Shown here: positions 31,841-44,984 of the stretch, in pieces
Layout: every line of letters starts with the position of its first letter
Position numbering within the stretch: the first letter of the stretch is position 1
Assembly: GCF_009905375.1 (NCBI RefSeq)
Contig: NC_133648.1
Location: 92,926,905-92,990,904 of the forward strand
Reading direction: 5' to 3'
Source: Apium graveolens
Taxonomy: Eukaryota > Streptophyta > Magnoliopsida > Apiales > Apiaceae
Length of the DNA: 64,000 bases
Made by a program: the position numbers and the translations under genes
Notes under the pieces: model-generated
Databases searched by the model: none
What the model was told of the DNA's origin: nothing
Seen by the model: only the letters and a program-made list of their open reading frames with translations

Positions 31841-33955
31841 TAGTTTCTATAATTTTGCTATATTTATATAAGTTTTTATTTGTATTTTCTGTAATTGTAA
31901 ATATTGTATGATATAAGAAATTGTATGTTGATATCTTGTTGATAGATATGTGGTATTTAATTCATTGATATTTGTTTTTATTATTATTATTTGTATTGTA
32001 TTATTTTATATTTTTATATTTTATATTTTTATTTTATTTTAAATGTTATGCAACATAACAATTAGTATCTAAAGTACTTGACAAGTATCGGTCAATGATA
32101 TGTTGTTAACATTATGTTGCAGATATTTGTAAGCTTTTGACATGAATGAGAATTACTTAGACTTTACCCTAAGTGATCAATGTTTTATCAAAAACTCATT
32201 CATATTGAAAAACAAAATCAAACTTCTTTCTACATTAGTGATTTCTTATTTCATGTAAAATCTTTTGAAATCACTATTGTAAATCATTTTCTCTCTATTA
32301 CCATATGTTCTGTGTTACAGGTTCAGTCTCCAATGACTTTTTTTCATTGACAGTCATGAGGTTGAAAACCCACAACATCTATCCCATACTGTAAAGACAA
32401 ACACAAAAACAGAACCAATTCAACACTCTCTTACCACTAAATGAAATATGAATGAGCGTGAGGGAGATAGTGCCTTAGTGCACCATATAAGGAAGGTTCT
32501 GTAGTCAACCCAGTAGCTCTGTCTCCTACAAAGATGAGTAGTATTTAAACCGAGACAACTGCTAACCCCCATACATCTTCTCAAAAAGATGTAATGGTTG
32601 AAAAGGCACAAAAACAGTTACTAGATTCATTCTCTCAACAGGGTGCGTCTATTGAAATTTGCCTGTCGGCCAAGGTATCCTATGTAGTGTCACCATCTTA
32701 AATATAAACAATTCTTAATGCACAAGGAAAGGTTACACACACAAAGGATGAGTTGACGGAAACAAGAGTTTCGACCATTTTAAGGTCAGATTCGATTGTT
32801 CAAGGTTCGTTAATGGACCAATTGCCTTTATAGGTGTTAGGAGAGGATACTGATCCATAAGCCATATGTCAGTGGTCAGTGTCTACCTCCCCAGGCTTAA
32901 ATCCCCTGGATGCATCTGCGGATAGTGGATCTGACATAGGCGCAGATCGGCAACTTGTTGACAATGATTCAGATATTACCTGATGAGTCACAAGGAAATG
33001 TCTTCACAGACATTAGAAGGGAACCTTGATCTTTATGCTAAATTCTTTGGATCATTGTTTACCTTCCCAGAATTCAAATCTGGAACCCTAAAAGGGAAAC
33101 TAGCAACTTGTAAATTATGACTCAGATTCATCTGACGAGTTTAACAAGGATGGGGATTTGCGAACTCCCATTGCACCACCTGTGACCTCCTTAAGGATGG
33201 CTAAGGTGATTTTCCTTGCAGGTACAGCAGGATTATGGAGCTATGAGAGAAGAGTGATACACTTGTGAGAATGAGTGTAAACACGAGTGGAGAGAAGAGT
33301 GAAACACATGTGAGGTACACTAAACAGAATCACAAACTCACAGTGAGGAAGAAAGAGAAACTACTTGTTATTTCTTTTCCAACCAAGTGGAATACGAGAA
33401 CTCTTTCAGACGATGGCATACATTCCTTCACTAAGGGGGAGATAAAAGCTTAAGTAATACTTTGGAGGATTCCTCAACTAAGGGGGAGAAATTGTAGGGA
33501 GTAAGAAAAAGGTAAAGAACATGTACACTACACCACACCACACCATTGTTGTTTGTAATTGCGGATCCTATTGTACGGGAGAGGTGGTAAACACAAGGTG
33601 ATTTTCTAGTAAGGGAAGAAGCTATTTTCAAAAGGGGAGTACCATTGGTTTTTATCTGCGGATCCTATTGTACGGGAGAGGTGGTAAACGAAGGTGATCT
33701 TCTTTAATCAGTTGATTCTCATAGGGGGAGAAGCAAGAGAGATATGTGTTTCTCAACAGGAAATGTGGTTGTACAAAAGAAGATGGAACTACTTGAAGAT
33801 ATGTTCAGTCTAGAGGAACATCTACTTGGAATCTGGAAAATGTTAAATCTAGTCCAGAACTTTTCTGCTATTTACTTTGCATTTCTTTTTATATCTTTTT
33901 CTTATTTGTTAGTTGAGTTATCCTCTAGGTATTTGTGTATTATTGTCTAACAAAC
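31841..33955 (+). other. Non-coding interior of B with decayed accessory-ORF remnant
   Basis: 31841-32300 is very AT-rich with no gene. From about 32560 to 33450 a broken reading resembles the accessory ORF linker of D (SSQKDV.. near 32568, as at 21280), with scattered stops and Ser/Asp patches. Near the end 'aagggggaga' recurs at 33434, 33481, 33636 and 33726, repeating the polypurine-tract word. The phrase gcggatcctattgtacgggagaggtggtaaac occurs twice (about 33563 and 33658), a local ~95-bp duplication. Confidence 0.6.
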
Positions 33956-33969
33956 AAATAGGGGGAGAT
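33956..33969 (+). other. Polypurine tract of element B
   Basis: aaatagggggagat immediately before the TGTAAGTC start of the right LTR. Confidence 0.9.
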
Positions 33970-35299
33970 TGTAAGTCATATGTCATAGCCTATTTGTATA
34001 TTCGAGGATTCAACTCAACTCAAATAAGAATGTAATAAGTAAATAGTGGATCTACCGTCAAAAGAGATCTCACAGAGTAATATCTGTCAAAGGATTCAGA
34101 AACAAGGTTTATCTACAGACTTGAGGAATTAATTCACTGGAAGAAGTTCAAGAAATTGATCATGCCTCGGTGATATAAATCAAGAGTGTGGATTTAATCA
34201 AGTGACAGAGATCTCGTCAAAGTATCATTAATTACAAGGATTTAATCTGAAGAAAATCAAAGTATCAAAGTCAAGACATGAAGAAACGTCACGGAAGTTA
34301 GTCAGTCATGAACCAGACAGTACATCGAGTATCAACGTTGAAGTGGTGGAATTGATTCATAATTCTCAGTGATTTTCAGAAGATATTCAGAAGATTGGTT
34401 GCTGCTCAGGGTTAGTATTAATTCTCTATTAATTAATTAAGTCATATAATTTAATTAAGAAAATAAATTATATCTGCAAAGATTAATTTATTTGATTAGT
34501 TAAATTAATTGATTAATTAATTCAGAATTAATATTAAGGATTTTCAGAATTTAAATTGGATTAAAATTCATTTAAATTCAGCAAGTCAAACTGATTGTAC
34601 TAGTATGACAATCGGTATGACAATCAATAGTCATACCGAAAGTCATGCTAGTACAAACAATTGTCTTGCCGAAAGTTACACTGGAAGAGAATTGTCTTGC
34701 TAGTTTAATCAGATTGTCTTGCTAGTACAAACAATTGTCATACCGAAAGTCTCTCCAGTTCAACAGATTGTCTTGCTAGTACAATTGGATTGTCTCACCG
34801 ATTGTCATTGCAGTTCATTCTATTCTGTTGTTTGATTAAAAAGAAGCAGAAGTAGAACACAATCAATCATCCAACCAAGAACACAGAACTCGAGAACAAA
34901 GAAAAAGAAGCAGACACAAATATTTCATCTCATCTGCAACTTCAAGATTAAATTTCTAGTTTGTAAAGTTAAATCCAAACCACTAGAATTATTTATCTTG
35001 TTCTTGTGTAACAATCTAGCGGATCAAAATCCCTAGAACTTAATCTCAAATTGTGTTTAACATTTGATTCTAATTATTACAAAAATAGAAAAAGTTCATG
35101 TCGAATTCATTCTAGATTTATGATAATTAATTTGAGATTAATTCCTTGTAATCGATACAGTTGTTGTAACACCTTTCAAGTTTAATAATATTTTTATTTA
35201 ACTTGAATTTTGTTTCAATTTTTTATTCCGCACTAAATTCGATTATTCGGTGTTGTTTGTATTCAACCCCCCCTTCTACAAATAAATTGGGACCTAACA
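33970..35299 (+). repeat. Right LTR of element B
   Basis: Same 1330-bp length as the left LTR, with about 18 single-base differences and no length change seen. It is followed by the target duplication CAATG. Confidence 0.93.
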
Positions 35300-35304
35300 C
35301 AATG

Positions 35305-35515
35305 CAGATGAATCTTCTATTGCTTCACATACAGTTATTTTATCACAAGATGCTGATACTGAAGATTCTGCAAGTTCTGTTGAAATAAATGCCGAAAATA
35401 CTAGTGAAGCTGCTACAAATGTAAATGCTGATGTAGCTGGTCTTTCAGGACATGCATCTTCAAAAATAGTTGATAAAGCTGAATTGATTAAAAACTTTGT
35501 GAGAGAGGACATTAA
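35305..35515 (+). pseudogene. Accessory 3' ORF of element A, continuation after element B
   Basis: Reads in frame with 27971: ADESSIASHTVILSQDADTEDSASSVEINAEN..ADVAGLSGHASSKIVDKAELIKNFVRE. This aligns with the E copy (SIATHTVVLSEDTDSLSSDAAN..KSELVKKFVTRE, about 58090-57900). It stops at 35515, where the truncated LTR of element C begins. The remainder of the ORF and A's LTR are absent. Confidence 0.85.
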
Positions 35516-38500
35516 AATCACATTTTTCCGTAACAGGACAGTAATCGTTTCAATATTTCATCCTTTTGAATTAAATCTTTGTGTTAGTTTGTAATTATGA
35601 ACTATTCGGAAAGGAATGCCATTAATGGCGATCAACAATAAATTAGACTGGACACTAGAAACCAACATATGCACTATAACCTGCTGAACAGTAAGGAGAT
35701 AGTGCGGATCTATACCCAACTGCATAGACCCAGCCAACATATGGGGTACCCTAGAAACTATGGCCTAATAATCAAGGGACCAGCCATCTCTGGCCCTTAG
35801 GGTTCAGCTCATCACTGGCCCTTATCGTAACCATCCAGTCCATAGAGTATTTTGATATCAAATCATTTTGATTTCAAAACATCCCAAATCAGGGTTCGCA
35901 AATAACCCGAATGAATGGATACTTGCTTAAGAGATCAATCGATAATCAAGGAATAATATCAAAAAGGTACTCGCATAAATAAGAGTAATTGCAGCGAAAT
36001 GTAAAAACATTTAACTATTATGAACTTAGAATAGGAGCGAATAAATATTTGCAGTATTTTAGGAGAAAGGTTAGGAATACTTGCCTCAATTTATAATCTA
36101 CTGATCTTTAACTAGCCGCCATATCACTTAGTCATGTTGCATATGTTGCATCTGTATTCCTCTTGACAGGCTACTTGACCTTTTTATCATTTACTCCCTT
36201 AGGTTTATCTTTATTCTGAATCCACTCGTTTCATTACTACACGCTATTAGGCTTTACTTCTACAAATTTCTATCTGGCTTTGAATGGCTCGAACTATGTG
36301 CATCTATCATAAATAATACTATTTAATGAACTGACAATATATATAATTGTCTAGTCTATACATTTATTCTTATTATCTACCCGCCCGATAATAACATATA
36401 AAGATCACATCTTATGCAGATAATGTTTAAAAGATACGCTGACTCACTATCCAGATAACACGTACATATAGGACATGTAATCATATAACACATAATCACG
36501 TAATTCATGTGGCACATAAGTTGAATCGACAAAAGGTAGGTCTCGATATGTTTAGAATTGAAATTGGGTCAAAAAAAATATTTTATCGATCAATAACCGA
36601 CTCAGAATGATTCATAAAACAAACACTCTTTTTCATACAAAATTTAGGTCTCGAAAATATTTTTAATAGAAGTAAAATATTTTTCTGAGTCTAGAGGCGT
36701 ACGTTTCGTATTAATCGGACGAACGGTTGATTTATTATCAATTTTTGAACATTTTTCGGAATTAAAATGGGTCTCCGAATCATTTTATAATTAAATAATA
36801 GGGTTTGAATACTCGAATATGACTTTAAAATAATTTTATAATAATTATCGAGCCTTAAAATAATTTAAAATAATATTTTAAAACTCAAAACTATTTTTTC
36901 GGAATTTTTAAATCAATTTTAAATAATTAAATTCAATTAAATAATCAATTAAAATTAATTAATAACTAACTAAATTAATTAATCAATTAATATTTAAATT
37001 AATTGAATAATTAAATAATTAATTGTCAACTAAAATTAATTAATTAAATAATTAAGATTTATTTTAGAATTAAAAATAATTTTCAGAAATACATAATGAA
37101 TTTTAGAAATTAAAAACAGAATTTTTGAATTATTTTAAAAAGAAAATTACAGAAACAATTTTTTGATTTCCGAATTAGGGGAAAATAAGATTGAAACCGG
37201 GTCAAATCCCCGGGTCATAATTGACCCGAACGGGTCGCCCAAGTCTTAAGAACACGGTGGTCGGGGAAAGAATCCGGCGAGACAATTCTTGACAGAAACG
37301 GGGCTGCTGAACTCGATTAGTGCGGGGTTATCATTCTAAACTCAGCCAGGAACACATTGGAATCGTTTAAACCAGCAACTTACTTCCTGAACTCTGATTC
37401 CGGTGAAAATCGAACCAAGCCCGACGAATATCCGGCGAGCTTCGTTCATAGTCTTCCCGGAATCGTTTGTAACATTAAGATATATATTTCGACTGCAAAT
37501 CGAGCCAGGAACATAATCATGCTATCATAATCAGCTAATAAACCCTAGTTAAGAAATACCCAAAATTAATCAAGAACATTCAACAAATAAACCCTAATTC
37601 GAATTTTTAACAGAATCAAACCCCATTTTCACCATGTTATTGACCTCTATTTTTGACATATAATATACCAAATTGATCAGGAGAAAATTATCTACATGAT
37701 TATGCCATCAAATCATATCAAAAATATCATGAACAAAAATTTATAATTTAATTCATAATTAATTCAAATTAAAACAATTAGACAGAGGAATACCTGAGAT
37801 TTCTGGGTTTGATTTGATGATTGATTATGATTCTATATTTCGAGAGCTTCGTTTTGATATATTGCACGCTTGAATCAGAGTTCGGTAACGTCCTCGTTCG
37901 TGCGTTTGATTCTCAGGAACGTATCATTTTTAGGGTTTTTCTCTGTAATTATTATATTTTTACTGGTTGTAAATGAATAAACGAATAAAATGAAATAAGA
38001 AATATGCTATTTATATTTACGGAATATTGGTTCGTTCTGGATCGTTTTGGATCGTTAAATTAGTTGCTTAGCCGCTAAGTAACTGCAATAACGATCCGAT
38101 TTGATATCAGTTTTGGATAATTATCCCAACCGGGCTTTTTTTATATTAAACACTTTATACGGAAATAATGTAATAATATCCCCTCTTTCGAGAATACAGG
38201 TTTTGTTGATTCACCGAAATGATTATCGTATCGAAAATTTTGCGCCGGGCCGCGCAAAGGTCAAACCGTAATCCGGATCGAAAAAGTCAAAACACGAAAA
38301 ATGTCCGGAATTACCAGATTAGGTTAGGAAGGAGTTTTCGGAAGAGTTTCGGGTTGTAAAAACATAAAAACGGTTGAAGTCTGACGATCCGGCTTTATAA
38401 AATAATTTTGTAATTATTCAGAAAATAATTAATAAATTCATAAATCATTATAAAATCATATAACACTCTTAAAATTAGCAGAAAAATATTTTAATTATCT

Positions 38501-38666
38501 ATATTTTATTCTGGACATATTAAAATTAATATACTCACATTTTATTATATACAAACATCCAAATATTATTATCAATCATCAGATAATTCACCAAAAATTC
38601 ATATAATATTTACATAATAATCATATATTGATACAAATAATTACACGATATTTTCCGGATGTTACA
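35516..38666 (-). repeat. 3' LTR of element C, truncated
   Basis: Homologous to 45466-48612 from 'aaatcacatttttccgtaa' onward, about 95% identical by eye in sampled stretches, ending GATGTTACA. The outer ~480 bp are missing at its left edge, where it meets element A. It contains the AT-rich 'attaattaa' tract and a GC-richer block ('gcgccgggccgcgcaaagg') near 38250. Confidence 0.88.
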
Positions 38667-38684
38667 TCCTTCCCCCTTAAAAGG
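38667..38684 (-). other. Polypurine tract of element C
   Basis: On the minus strand TTTTAAGGGGGAAGGA precedes TGTAACATCC, the LTR start. It fixes the orientation. Confidence 0.8.
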
Positions 38685-41600
38685 ATTACGTCCTCAGAAT
38701 CACGCTAAGGAATAATACTGATACTTTTCAAGTATATCACTTTCATTTTCTCAGGTTAATCTCTCAACCTTATAATTTTTCATAACTTTAACTTATAATA
38801 TCAATCTTTCCTTAACAGCCTCTCACAACAGCATATTATATTTGTTGCTTGTATAACTCAATTCAAATTTCCATCTTCTATATATAATGGAGCTTACTCA
38901 CTCTTTCTGGATATATACATATAAACGCCCTATGAATTCGCTATACGGGTAGCAGTGAAGCCACCTCACTTCTATTTATCTTGTCTATTTTACTATCTAG
39001 GAGGGGCCAACATAACACATCTTAACCTTTTTTTTTCTTTTTAATTCTAGTAACTCATGCTTATGAGCGTTTCCGACTATTACTTAGTGTTGAACCTCGT
39101 CCCCCTATGTTTCTTCGTTCAAATAACCTAATTTGTTATCGCTTTCCATCGCATTCGAGGCTCTTTAATCGTTCCCGTAATTTTCTTCTTCATCTATAAA
39201 TGATGTACTGAGAGCATGGCGTATTTGATTTCTGATGTTGACTATGATATTTTTCCAAGTACCTATCTTATTATTTATCAGGTCTCATCACTTTAATCGC
39301 AACTCAACGGTCTCTTACCAACATTAAATCTATCAGTTACTCACGTAACCTGAATCAACCTTCATTTTATACATAGGGAGCTAAATTACCCTTCTTAGTC
39401 ATATACATTTGAACATTTTATAATCTCGTCATGCCTGTAACAACAAGGCCAACTCATTCCTAATCGTTCTATCTATCTCATTGTCTCAATAGACTAACTT
39501 AATTTATACTAATCTGCTTCTCTTTCTAATTCTAATAATTTGTATTTATGAACCTTTTATCTTCCCTGACTTTCCTACTTTACTTTTCACGTCTCCTTCT
39601 GTTCAGTTAGTCTGGCCTATGATTGGTTTCAATCATATTCGAGAACCTTTAGCTGGTTTCTTGTACTTTCCATCCGTCTGCGCCCGATATACTGAGCTCA
39701 TGGCGTCTGATGCTTCGAAATGTTCTGAATCTATTCAAAACTAAAAATTAAAAGAAAATCTCGACAATCGTACTTAACTCACCACTTTGTAGTATTTTTC
39801 AATTTCTTTTCAATCACTAACAAGTACATTCATCGAGCAAGAATCTTTCACTATCTAAAAGGAAATATTAGTTTGGAATGGAATGAATCATAACTTTATT
39901 CAAAACCGAACTCTTGGTACTAATACCTATTTTGTCGCCATATCAAATTAGATATCAATATGAACTTTGATGCTCATAACATTCCATACTGAAGTCAACA
40001 TCAATCATCTGTATTAATACCACCTTTGATATCTAACAACAAAGTAAGTATCAGTATAATCCAGAAGTCGGATCAAAACCTGTTCTCAATTTCTAACTTT
40101 TCCAATTCCTTTATCCACTCCTCAGTAATCTTAGTGATATTCATTCTTTCTTTTCTACTCAAGACATCTGTCTCTGAATGGATCTTGCTTGGTTGGTAAT
40201 TAACCATACTTCTGTGGCTCATAATTAATTATAACCAGAGTTCATACTTTTGAAGCTTAGAACGCAGTTGCAAATCTTTCACCCTTCACATATCTTCAGG
40301 TGTTCAACTTGGTCTTCCTTAGTTCTTGAATGGGCGAGGATGTTATTAATAAATACAATTACACTATCCAATTACTCTTTATATACTATGTTCATTTAAT
40401 TCTTCAGATTTACAATTTTTGATAACCGATGCATGACTTCATACCTCCCTTCTCTTTTATCCATGATCACTTTTGTGTATAGCGTGAAGTACTCTTTATT
40501 TCATTATTCTTTCATTCTATATTTCTGAAGTTTTCCTTCACTCCATATCTCATTCCTACTGGGTTATACGATACAGGGCTTTTGATACCAGCTCGACTTC
40601 GTACAGTAACTGATAAGAAATTCTTACCTCATTTCTTGAGGTAACCTTGGTAAATCATTCGTTAGAACCATCGGGCTTTGCTTTAATTCTAAAGAATTTC
40701 GATATGAGATTCATTGTAACGTTCTTCTTTAATAGTTCACCACTAATACCTTGGTTTAATCTATCCTGTTTACACACATTATTTGAATGAAATTTCTATC
40801 TTCAATTATCGGCGTTCCACTTCATTCTCCTATCAGTTCTGACACTGCTGACGATCACCACTTGCTTATATCCTGAACTATTTTGTAAAATTTCTTTATC
40901 ATCCTTTTAATTCCACTTCTTTTCTTATTTAGTTCTTCATTCTCATTACTCATTAACTCTTTTAACAAAAAGAATGTCTTTTTCTCGATAATATTAATAT
41001 GTGCACTATTAGATAAACCATTTCTGAAGTTAATAAAAGGCTTTTATTGATAATATTTAAGTTCTTACTGACAGAATTATCAAAATTCATCGGTATCTAT
41101 TTCTCTTATCTTGGCTTAAATTATCACTGATCGCATATTTGGCTTTCCCCATTTGATCAACATTTCTTTTTCCTAAGTTCACATGCAAACTTCGCCAGTC
41201 TCTTTCTTACATCGGATACTTGGATTTGCGAGTTTCCCAGTATTTCACAGCATCTTTCATTAAATCATAATTTGACATGGATGTATGTTCACGTCTTTCA
41301 TGGAGTATTATTACAGATGGTAACATTTCCTTGCTCTATCTTGGATCTTCAGTTCTTGCAAACGTTCTCTCCACTAATTTATGGTAGCTTCCATTAAATT
41401 GTCATTCGATATGGATATACATCCAAGTCCTTCCTGGAACGCTATTACAGATGATAAAATTTCTTTGCTTTATCTTGAACCTTCAGTTCTTGAAAATATT
41501 CTCCTTACTAGCATGCACCAATTACTTTTCGTTCCTCTTGTTTATCGAAAGGGCGTATTTATCTAGATAAAGTCTCGCACATGTCTGTGGTAACATCACG

Positions 41601-44600
41601 CTAATTCTACTAAACTTTCGATTCCTGCTAATGCCATCACTTCCTTCAACTTTCTAACCACTTTGATTTTGGATCTAAAAATCATGTTAGAGCTTGACTC
41701 AATCTAATTGGAATCGATTCCATTTAGCTAACCATTAGTTGGTAAAGTTGATCAATTAACTCTTTTAACTGATCACTTAAACCAAGTGAATACTAGCTAA
41801 CTAGAATCAAAGACCAATTACATAAAGTCAGTTTGATCATAACATTCTTTCTCAAGAACCGAAATCACAACCATTTAGAGTACAACTGGGAGTGAGAATA
41901 TACTCCCTTATCCTTACATGTAGAGTAATTTCTAAAAATTTGGGCAGCACCTCCCCTATACCATCGACTACCAGTTGGACTCAAGCCGACACCATCAATC
42001 TACCAAATCATCTACAATCACATCCATCCATTTCCATCAACCAAATTCATCCATCCACCATAGCTCGAACTATATCATTATGATTAGTATAGGTATGATT
42101 AACTGGCATAACATATATCTTTTGAAATGAGACTTAAGCTCTTAAATCAACAAGGATTAATATAACCACTCCCTTCCCAGCTCTTTCAGAATATTACAAA
42201 ATTTTATCAATAAGCTTTAAAATTTATCTCGTGTCTCAAAATTTTATTTCACGAGTATTTTGACTTATTTATTATCGTTACTAATTGTGTATAGTTACTT
42301 TTAAAAATTATACCGCATCCTTCAATTGGTCACACTAATCATCTATTGTTGACGATACGCACTTAATTTTATTAACTACTCCGTTTATCTTTTAATAACT
42401 ACGCATGGTTTTCATTATTATCGCCATAGTCTGGTGAAAACTCAATTTGCAAATCATTATTTCTTAAAAGGTTTTACAGTCGAGTCACCATTGATTCATC
42501 TCCACTTATGTTCCCATAACGAACCTTCATCTCTGGCCCGCTTATGGGTATTAATTTCACCATAACTTATTTACTCAAGGTAGAGAACTTCACAATTTCT
42601 GGAAAAACACGTTCAGAATTTGTTTGCAATTAAGATTTCTTCGATCTTGAATCTTCACGACAAATATCTTTCCGCGACGAAGGGATGTTTCACGTATTGA
42701 TTGCCTGTCTGAGTCGGTGTTCATAATTCCCTTGATCTCCGATTTGTTGTCCCGAGATTCGTTCGCTTGCATACACCCTTACTTCCTTAGTTTATAACTA
42801 ATTTATTCGTTACGGTTCGCTAACCATTTATTTCACGTCGAAATCCTCTGATTTGATACGCGTCATGTTACCGCAATCTATCGTACTGATGAGATCCTCA
42901 TAACACGAACAACTGTCTGAATTGATGTCTTCGCCACGTCCATGTTATCGATGAATTCCTTCTTCCTTACCCGCAATTATCCATCATTTATCGGTTTACA
43001 GTCGTATCTATGTTTGTTATATGATTCCACGTGCCACACTATTTCATTTCTTTTGAAATTGCCAGAGAACAGACTCTACGCAAGAGGAGAGTTTGCGAAT
43101 ATGACTTAGATTGAAAACTAAATAAGGAATAACAATACCACAAACGATTGGGAGAATTTATAATTTAGTAAATTGAAGGAAGAAGAATGAGTGAAGATTT
43201 AGATATGAATGAGACAACCATATTCGTACTCAAGATGGCCAGTCTTTCGTACTATATGGCATACAGCACATGATTAGGTGGCGTCCCACCCAACTCTTCA
43301 TCATTTCGACAAAGCGTCATACCACAACACCGTTTGTCTGAATCAAGAATCAGTAATTTGAAAAGAAAAATGATTTAGAAGGAATACAATAAATTTTCTT
43401 TCATCTTTGCTTCATATGATTTATCCACAGAAGAAACTCATACGTATTCAAGAATCAAAAAGAACATATGTTATCGTATTAAGAGAAATAATGTCGATGT
43501 TGATCACCTTCCACGCTTCACCTATGTATGCCTTCAGAAACCAGTCGAATGAGAGATTCACAATTTAGGTCTCAATATAACTTCGAAATGTCATCTGGAA
43601 ATGCCTCCACATTAAATGCTTTAATGATTTGATCGTAATCGCGTCCCTACGAAATTTATAAATATTACTTCCGACTTTTTCTATACCACAAAAATAACCA
43701 TCGCTCCCGCAACGCTTCAATTTTGTCGATAGGAATACAATTTTTCTCCATTTATCTGGAAGATTCTTCCATTTTCTTCAGTCATCCGCTGTCCGTTCAA
43801 ATAACGAATCTCGTTAAATATTAGCAATTTCATGAACTGGGTAAATAATGTTTTTAACAAGTTGATTTAAACCTTAATATTATTAAACAAAAATTTATGT
43901 TCGTCTTTCACGGAAAACTTTAAACTTTCTTCTTACTAGTGGGTCTACTTGGTCCTCCAGATTAACAATACTGAGTCTATATTTATTCTTCTTTTTTGGT
44001 CATTTTCTGTTTATAATAACAAGAACATAAATAGTAATTCAACAACCAAATTGTAGAACTCATTTCATACAAAAATCTTCTGAAAGTTGATTAAGAAAAT
44101 CTTCTCTGAAATCTCATTTTAAAATTTTGAAAATCAATTATTTGGTCATCATTACTATATAAGTTACTTGCTATTCTCTTAATCCGCTAATGAAATATCT
44201 AATTAAAGGAATGCCCATATAAGGGTCTCTCCATTTTGGTACATCTTCTACTCTTTCTTGGATTCTGCTCGCACTTATTAGTCGATGAAACTTCATTTAC
44301 CGTCGTATATCATTTTATTCACAATCATATCGCAACGCTGACATTTAGTACTGTCTTTGACATTCTTGTCATCGTCCTTGACGTTATGCTTGCAACCACG
44401 CATGCGACTCGATGTTCGGTCTATAGATAGGTTCGCATCTTCTTGCTAGTCTTACCTATACCTAGTAAGGTAGATATCATTCCTTGTGCAGCTCCCGATA
44501 AGTGATAGGAATCTTCTCGTAGCGGTGGTGCCTTCGAAACATGCAACGTTGGTTCTTCATCAGCTTCCATCAACTTGTTGCCTCCAACGTGAAGCTCATC

Positions 44601-44970
44601 CCACTATCTAATTCTAAGTTAAATCGTACCGAAAACTCACCTAGCCTCTCTTACACGAAATTCTCACAAGACTCATTCGCATCTTCTTCAAAACCGCATG
44701 AAACGTAGGGTAGCATATCCAGTCTCCATCAATCTATCGATTCCTCATTACTGTAGGATCTGAGAACTCAATATACCTATAGCATTGTGATATTCGCCTT
44801 ACGCTTGCCCCAACAATCTTGGCTTATCAATTCCGTATCAGACCTGCCAATCCTCATTCACACTCAATTCGAACTTAAAATAAGTATGCCTAGAGTCTTA
44901 CCTATCTCATATGGCCTATCACTCCTATCTTACCCTCACCTATTCTTATTTCAGTGACCAATAACCTGTA
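38685..44970 (-). pseudogene. Interior of element C with vestigial chromovirus pol
   Basis: No long open frame exists on either strand. On the minus strand, 40440-40300 reads MNIVYKE..LDSVIVFINNILAHSRTKED, clearly an RT palm whose catalytic F-x-D-D is now F-I-N-N. About 100 bp further, 40215-40085 reads VNYQPSKIHSETDVLSRKERMN then KITEEWIKELEKLE, the end of RNase H and the linker to integrase. The distance between the two is far too short, so RT-RNase H sequence has been deleted. A 134-bp direct duplication lies at about 41274-41535. The rest I cannot assign. Confidence 0.65.
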
Positions 44971-44982
44971 GCTCTGATACCA
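44971..44982 (-). other. Primer-binding site of element C
   Basis: gctctgatacca is TGGTATCAGAGC on the minus strand, two bases from the LTR edge at 44985. Confidence 0.92.
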
Positions 44983-44984
44983 AC

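Larger units (their letters stand above)
27972..35299 (+). mobile_element. Element B: young non-autonomous copia-type element with gag only; TSD CAATG
   Basis: Two 1330-bp LTRs (27972-29301 and 33970-35299) enclose a PBS, an open gag, a protease scrap, about 2.1 kb of decayed sequence and a polypurine tract. CAATG flanks both ends (27967-27971 and 35300-35304), a perfect 5-bp target duplication inside the accessory ORF of element A. By eye the LTRs differ at about 18 sites (roughly 1.4%), so insertion is recent. No integrase, RT or RNase H is present, so movement must have used another element's enzymes. Confidence 0.93.

Noticed and set aside
36900..37080. Very AT-rich 'attaattaa' tract as a possible origin or MAR
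   Set aside because: It is repeated exactly in the other LTR of element C (46860-47020) and so is simply LTR sequence; no independent evidence.
44236..44430. 64-codon open frame in the interior of element C
   Set aside because: Wrong strand for the element, short, no recognisable motif; expected by chance in 6 kb of decayed DNA.
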